In this document: one piece after another, positions 60,101 to 64,000 of the stretch | Numbering within the stretch: the first letter of the stretch is position 1 | Layout: each line of letters starts with the position of its first letter | Source of the DNA: Chryseolinea sp. H1M3-3 | Lineage (GTDB): Bacteria > Bacteroidota > Bacteroidia > Cytophagales > Cyclobacteriaceae | Assembly: GCF_029360725.1 (NCBI RefSeq) | Contig: NZ_JARKMY010000002.1 | Coordinates: 248,001-312,000 of the forward strand | DNA: 64,000 bases | Reading direction: 5' to 3' | Notes under the pieces: generated by a model | Seen by the model: only the letters and a program-made list of their open reading frames with translations | What the model was told of the DNA's origin: nothing | Database searches by the model: none | Translations under genes and position numbers: made by a program

Positions 60101-61243
60101 ATGAACATCTATCGTATTATTTTTCTATCCTGTCTCGCCTTGAATGCATTCGCTCAGACAGGAAATTTCAATGGTCTTGATATGAGCATGGGAAACCTCT
60201 ACAAATTATCCAATGCCAAGACGCGCTCAATCAGCCCTGAAAATTTTACCGGCGAACCTGGCAAGGGTGGAATGGCGACGCTCGAACAGGGAAGTGCAAA
60301 AGATGCTGCAAGAGATCTTGGACAAGGATGGAAAGTTAATCCTTTTGTAGTTATTGAAGCAGGTCAGACATTTACTTTAGCGGAAATGACAGGGCCAGGG
60401 TCAGTGCAGCACATATGGATGACACCCACCGGCAATTGGCGATATTCCATTATTCGATTTTATTGGGATGATGAAAAGGAGCCTTCAGTAGAAGTTCCGG
60501 TCGGTGATTTTTTTGGTATGGGATGGGGTGAATATGCACATCTTAATTCTTTAGCCGTTACAGTCAATCCTGGAAGTGCATTTAATTGTTATTGGCCGAT
60601 GCCTTTTCGGAAAAAATGTAAAATCACGATGGAAAACATAGGTGAGGAAAAAATGAGGTTGTACTACCAGGTTGATTACACATTGACAGAAGTCCCCAGC
60701 GACGCAGCATACTTTCATGCACAATTCAGACGAAGTAATCCTACCAAAGGGTCCTTGTTCACATTGGTGGATGGCATCAGAGGAAAAGGTCATTACGTAG
60801 GAACGTATATGGCCTGGGGTGTCAATAACAATGGATGGTGGGGCGAAGGTGAAATCAAATTTTTTATGGATGGTGATGGGAAATATCCAACGATCAGCGG
60901 TACAGGAACGGAAGATTATTTTTGCGGATCATACAATTTTGAAAATAGAAAAACCAAACAGTACCAGGAATTTTCAACGGCCTATGCAGGATTACATCAG
61001 GTTATCAGACCCAACGGGATGTATACTTCGCAGCAGCGTTTTGGTTTATACCGATGGCATGTTATGGATCCCGTCAGATTTGAAAAAGATTTAAAGATCA
61101 CTATTCAGGATTTGGGTTGGAGGAGTGGTGGCAGATACCTTCCACAACAGTCTGATATTAGTGCCGTTGTTTTCTGGTATCAAACAGAACCACATCAATC
61201 ATTTCCGAAATTGCCCTCTCGAAATGATTTAGAGGTGAACTAG
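60101..61243 (+). CDS. DUF2961 protein (GH172-like glycoside hydrolase), secreted
   Basis: The 380-residue protein has a signal peptide (MNIYRIIFLSCLALNAFAQ) and then the DUF2961 pattern: TRSISPENFTGEPGKGGMATLEQG, WKVNPFVVIEAGQTFTLAEM, IWMTPTGNWRYSIIRFYWDDEKEPSVEVPVGDFFGMGWGE and TISGTGTEDYFCGSYNFENRKTKQY. Members of this family, now GH172, include enzymes acting on fructose or arabinofuranose. Length and double jelly-roll pattern are complete. Neighbours are TonB and, past a terminator, galactose genes. Actual sugar unknown. Start ATG 60101 begins the signal peptide. Confidence 0.88.
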   Translation: MNIYRIIFLSCLALNAFAQTGNFNGLDMSMGNLYKLSNAKTRSISPENFTGEPGKGGMATLEQGSAKDAARDLGQGWKVNPFVVIEAGQTFTLAEMTGPGSVQHIWMTPTGNWRYSIIRFYWDDEKEPSVEVPVGDFFGMGWGEYAHLNSLAVTVNPGSAFNCYWPMPFRKKCKITMENIGEEKMRLYYQVDYTLTEVPSDAAYFHAQFRRSNPTKGSLFTLVDGIRGKGHYVGTYMAWGVNNNGWWGEGEIKFFMDGDGKYPTISGTGTEDYFCGSYNFENRKTKQYQEFSTAYAGLHQVIRPNGMYTSQQRFGLYRWHVMDPVRFEKDLKITIQDLGWRSGGRYLPQQSDISAVVFWYQTEPHQSFPKLPSRNDLEVN

Positions 61244-61290
61244 CAAAGGTTTGGTGTTTGTTCAAACTGAATAAACTTTTCGGCATAAAA

Positions 61291-61326
61291 AAACGCAGCG
61301 TGAATAATCGCGCTGCGTTTTTTTTT
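61291..61326. terminator. Bidirectional terminator between GH172 and galM
   Basis: AACGCAGCG at 61292-61300 pairs with CGCTGCGTT at 61311-61319 around a 10-base loop, with an A run before and a T run after (to 61326). It serves both convergent genes. Confidence 0.88.
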
Positions 61327-61336
61327 CTTCATTCTG

Positions 61337-62509
61337 TTATTTCACTGAAAATTTATAGACCGTTTGCGATTTATAAACTTCGCCCGGATTGAGAACAGTT
61401 GTAGGAAAAGATGGTTGATTCGGTGAATTAGGAAAATGTTGTGTCTCCAGGCATAGCCCGTAACGTTTGGCATATACGGTGCCATACTTTCCAGTAAGTG
61501 TTCCATTAAGGAAATTTCCAGTATAAAATTGTACGCCTGGTTCAGTGGTGTACATTTCCATAAATCTACCACTGACGGTGTCATGGACCGTAGCCACCGC
61601 CTGGGAATTATTATTGCCATCGAATACCCAGCAATGATCATAACCCCCTGCATGTTTTAGCTGTTCATCGTTAGCGTCAATACGTTCGCCGATGACATGC
61701 GGTGTTGTAAAATCAAACGGTGTTCCTTTTACATCTTTGAATTCTCCGGTAGGGATTAAACCCTTATCAACCGGTAAAAATTTTGAAGCAGCCAAAGTCA
61801 ATGTATGTCCAAGGATGTCGGTCTTTGTATTCCCTGACAAATTAAAGTAAGTATGATTGGTCAGGTTGACAACCGTCTTTTTATCGGTCGTTGCCTGGTA
61901 ATCTATTTTTAATTCATTGTCATTGGTTAAGGTATATACCACCTCTGTTTTTAAATTACCGGGATATCCTTCTTCCAGATCTTTGCTGGTATAAGTAAGC
62001 TTTAACACAGCACCTTCAGGAGTAACATAATTGTCAGCGGCCCATACGGCTTTATCAAAACCTTTAAGTCCTCCGTGTAAATGATTTTCACCATTGTTAA
62101 CGGCGAGGTTATAGGTTTGATCATCCAGTTTGAATTTTCCTTTTGCAATGCGGTTGCCATAACGCCCTACGATGCATCCAAAAAACGGATTAGATTTTAC
62201 ATAGCTTGACAAAGAGTCAAACCCCAATACCACATCTTCAAATGTGCCGTTTTTATCTTCGGTTTTTAGGGATACGATGATTCCTCCGTAGTTCGTTACG
62301 GTCATCGTAGTGCCCACGGTATTGGTGAGCGTATAAAGGGAGATTTCGGTTCCATCCTCCAGTCGGCCATAAACTGACCTGCTAGTGGTTGCTTCAGGAA
62401 CTGAAACCGAGTCGTCGGAGCTTTCCGTGGGTTCAGATTTTGGTTTGCACCCTGTAAAAATTACAATTAGTGCAGTTACTACCAAGAAAGGAAGAACAAA
62501 TTTTTTCAT
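61337..62509 (-). CDS. galM: Aldose 1-epimerase (mutarotase), lipoprotein form
   Basis: The 390-residue protein has a lipoprotein signal (MKKFVLPFLVVTALIVIFTGC, lipobox cysteine at 21) and an acidic linker (PTESSDDSVSVPE), then a galactose-mutarotase domain: TVTNYGGIIVSLKTEDKNGT, FFGCIVGRYGNRIAKGKF, NNGENHLHGGLKGFDKAVW, TNHTYFNLSG, and GVQFYTGNFLNGTLTGKYG. It interconverts alpha and beta anomers. The lipid anchor places it outside the cytoplasm, an uncommon place for GalM. It follows galK by 139 bases. Confidence 0.93.
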   Translation of the reverse strand: MKKFVLPFLVVTALIVIFTGCKPKSEPTESSDDSVSVPEATTSRSVYGRLEDGTEISLYTLTNTVGTTMTVTNYGGIIVSLKTEDKNGTFEDVVLGFDSLSSYVKSNPFFGCIVGRYGNRIAKGKFKLDDQTYNLAVNNGENHLHGGLKGFDKAVWAADNYVTPEGAVLKLTYTSKDLEEGYPGNLKTEVVYTLTNDNELKIDYQATTDKKTVVNLTNHTYFNLSGNTKTDILGHTLTLAASKFLPVDKGLIPTGEFKDVKGTPFDFTTPHVIGERIDANDEQLKHAGGYDHCWVFDGNNNSQAVATVHDTVSGRFMEMYTTEPGVQFYTGNFLNGTLTGKYGTVYAKRYGLCLETQHFPNSPNQPSFPTTVLNPGEVYKSQTVYKFSVK

Positions 62510-62648
62510 TAGGGTTTAGCGGTTGGGTGTTTAATGTTTATAGCCTAAAAGTAATATGGGGTGTGTATTAATCCTAGGACGCCGTTGGATGATCTATAGT
62601 CACACTAATAAACTTAAGTTACTGCACTACAATATATTCCACATCCTA

Positions 62649-63821
62649 TTAGATTTTTATGATTCCTGTCCCATCTTTAATTGAAACGATGTAGGTGTTC
62701 ATTTTCACATTGAATTGCTTCTCATACGCTCCACTCATGGAATTAATGAAGTTCTTCACCTGATCCTTAATCACAAAATTAATAGTACATCCACCAAAGC
62801 CACCACCCATCATTCGGGCGCCAAGAACCCCATCTATTCTTTTTGCTTCGTCAACCAAGAAATCAAGCTCTTCACAACTCACTTCATAAAGCCTGGATAA
62901 TCCTTCGTGCGTAGCATACATTTTTTTTCCAAAAGCGGCGAGATCACCTTTTTCTAAATCTTTGGAAGCGTCCAATACGCGTTGATTTTCCTGGACAACG
63001 TATGTGCATCGATCGTAAACCTTACCGGGAAGTGCCGCCTTTTGAGATTCAACCATCTGAAGAGTAGCATCACGCAAGCTGTGGACCTCGGGATAATGAT
63101 CGCGAAGGATCTTAACACCTTGCTCACATTCCATACGCCTAGTATTGTAGGCGGAGCTGGCCAACGAATGCTTTACCATGCTATCGCAAAGCACGATGGC
63201 ACTATTGTTCAGATTCACAGGGAAATAACGAAATTCCAACGATCGGCAATCAAGGACAAAGGCCTTTCCTTCCAGTCCCATCATGCTGGAAAATTGATCC
63301 ATAATTCCACATTTGACGCCGGCGTAATTATGTTCCGCCCACTGTGCTATAAAGATTAATTGCTGTCGTGGTATATTAAATTGATGAAGCTGATCCAAAG
63401 CAAATGCAAAACTACATTCCAGCGCCGCCGAAGAAGAAAGTCCAGCACCAGTGGGGACATCACCATCAACGACACAGTTAAAGGATTTCACAGCATGCCC
63501 CTGATCGATAATTTTTCTGACAACACCCAATAAATAATTCGCCCACAGGGGAGATTTGACCCGGGCGGGATCGCTTGTATGGAATGAAAAAAATTCATTG
63601 TTCTTTACTGAAAAGAGCGTCGAATGATCATCCATTGAAAAGTCAATAGCCACCACGATATCCCGATTAATCGCAGCAGGCATCACAAATCCTTCATTGT
63701 AATCGGTATGTTCGCCAATAAGATTAATCCTTCCGGGCGAGCGTGCCAGGATGGGTTGTGTATCAAATAATTCTAAGAATTTTCTATAAACACTTTTGGG
63801 ACTAAATTGCTCCTTTTCCAA
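62649..63821 (-). CDS. galK: Galactokinase
   Basis: The 390-residue GHMP kinase phosphorylates galactose to galactose-1-phosphate. All three motifs are visible: SPGRINLIGEHTDYNEGFVMP near the N-terminus, the ATP-binding PTGAGLSSSAALECSFA, and C-terminal MMGGGFGGCTINFV. The start is TTG at 63821 (MEKEQFSPKSVYRKFLELF), the only start that fits the family. galM follows, so the order galK-galM suggests one galactose operon. GalT and GalE are not in the window. Confidence 0.96.
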   Translation of the reverse strand: MEKEQFSPKSVYRKFLELFDTQPILARSPGRINLIGEHTDYNEGFVMPAAINRDIVVAIDFSMDDHSTLFSVKNNEFFSFHTSDPARVKSPLWANYLLGVVRKIIDQGHAVKSFNCVVDGDVPTGAGLSSSAALECSFAFALDQLHQFNIPRQQLIFIAQWAEHNYAGVKCGIMDQFSSMMGLEGKAFVLDCRSLEFRYFPVNLNNSAIVLCDSMVKHSLASSAYNTRRMECEQGVKILRDHYPEVHSLRDATLQMVESQKAALPGKVYDRCTYVVQENQRVLDASKDLEKGDLAAFGKKMYATHEGLSRLYEVSCEELDFLVDEAKRIDGVLGARMMGGGFGGCTINFVIKDQVKNFINSMSGAYEKQFNVKMNTYIVSIKDGTGIIKI

Positions 63822-63842
63822 TATCTTTCACGTTTATGAGTG

Positions 63843-63850
63843 CGAAGTTA
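63843..63850 (-). promoter_or_regulatory. Candidate -7 promoter box for galK
   Basis: On the minus strand the bases read TAACTTCG, one base from TAnnTTTG, 21 bases before the TTG start at 63821. Confidence 0.4.
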
Positions 63851-64000
63851 ACTATTGACAGCATTAATTTAAGAAAAGAAGGCACGCAAAACTTAAGGGA
63901 ACTTTGTCGGTTGTGTGATGTTAGTTACGGAGATGCTGAGTAGTTTGACTGGGTTGGTTCATAAACTAAATTGTACCAGATTTCCAACAACCGAAAAGTA

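Noticed and set aside
63836-63943. 35-codon plus-strand frame opposite the galK promoter
   Set aside because: Overlaps the galK promoter box and has no coding signs.
1-64000. CRISPR array, tRNA or rRNA genes, insertion sequences
   Set aside because: No regularly spaced repeats, no cloverleaf or rRNA motif, and no transposase-like frame were seen; absence by eye is not proof.

Overview
The window is chromosomal DNA from a member of the Bacteroidota, most likely the Cytophagales (an inference from gene content, not a taxonomic assignment). Markers are a PorP/SprF protein next to a giant secreted protein with a gliding-type C-terminal domain, a SusC/SusD pair, a stand-alone type IX sorting tail, families such as DUF5690, DUF4136, DUF4421 and DUF456, a LytS/LytTR pair, and repeated TAnnTTTG -7 boxes of the phylum's main sigma factor. 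No rRNA, tRNA, CRISPR array, prophage or insertion sequence was seen. Coding density is high and most genes are ordinary chromosomal ones.

Layout. 1-3.4 kb: polyamine and arginine genes, comprising the 5' part of speA (minus strand, running off the edge), a divergent arginase, a START-domain protein and a bacterial deoxyhypusine-synthase-like enzyme whose amine pocket looks altered. 3.5-14 kb: argS, two tandem glutathione peroxidases, a GreA/B-like protein, menA, a DUF4136 lipoprotein with a beta-barrel protein, guaA, an LpoA-like TPR plus periplasmic-binding fusion, and hemL. 14-21 kb: a GAF/PAS membrane sensor without an output domain, an outer-membrane protein, apt, a LON-domain protein and two paralogous secreted two-repeat proteins. 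21-31 kb: a left-handed beta-helix acyltransferase coupled to a VOC protein, DUF456, an SDR, a small secreted protein, the 1.75-kilo-residue T9SS type B cargo and its divergent PorP/SprF partner, and an SlyD-like isomerase.

31-40 kb: divergent doxX/hxlR around a near-perfect palindrome, DUF4421, a CDF metal exporter, GNAT, a universal stress protein, a membrane J-protein, a SUI1/eIF1-like factor, a LytTR/LytS two-component system, DUF1761 and SRPBCC. 40-45 kb: nuoABCD only (the other complex I genes are absent here), then nnr and a minimal T9SS-tail protein. 45-52.5 kb: threonine aldolase, a second Usp, GH57, an orphan PhnZ-type HD oxygenase, two hypotheticals, a DUF5690 transporter and a PHP phosphatase. 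52.6-64 kb: a possible 54-residue membrane peptide, SusC/SusD plus a type I phosphodiesterase, TonB, a DUF2961/GH172 protein, a lipoprotein mutarotase and galK.

How the parts fit: the left edge is probably a polyamine module. The T9SS cargo/PorP pair and the tail-only protein belong to the surface secretion system. SusCD, the phosphodiesterase and TonB suggest uptake of an organic phosphate. galK and the secreted mutarotase serve galactose use. All family assignments come from reading motifs by eye; no database search was run.
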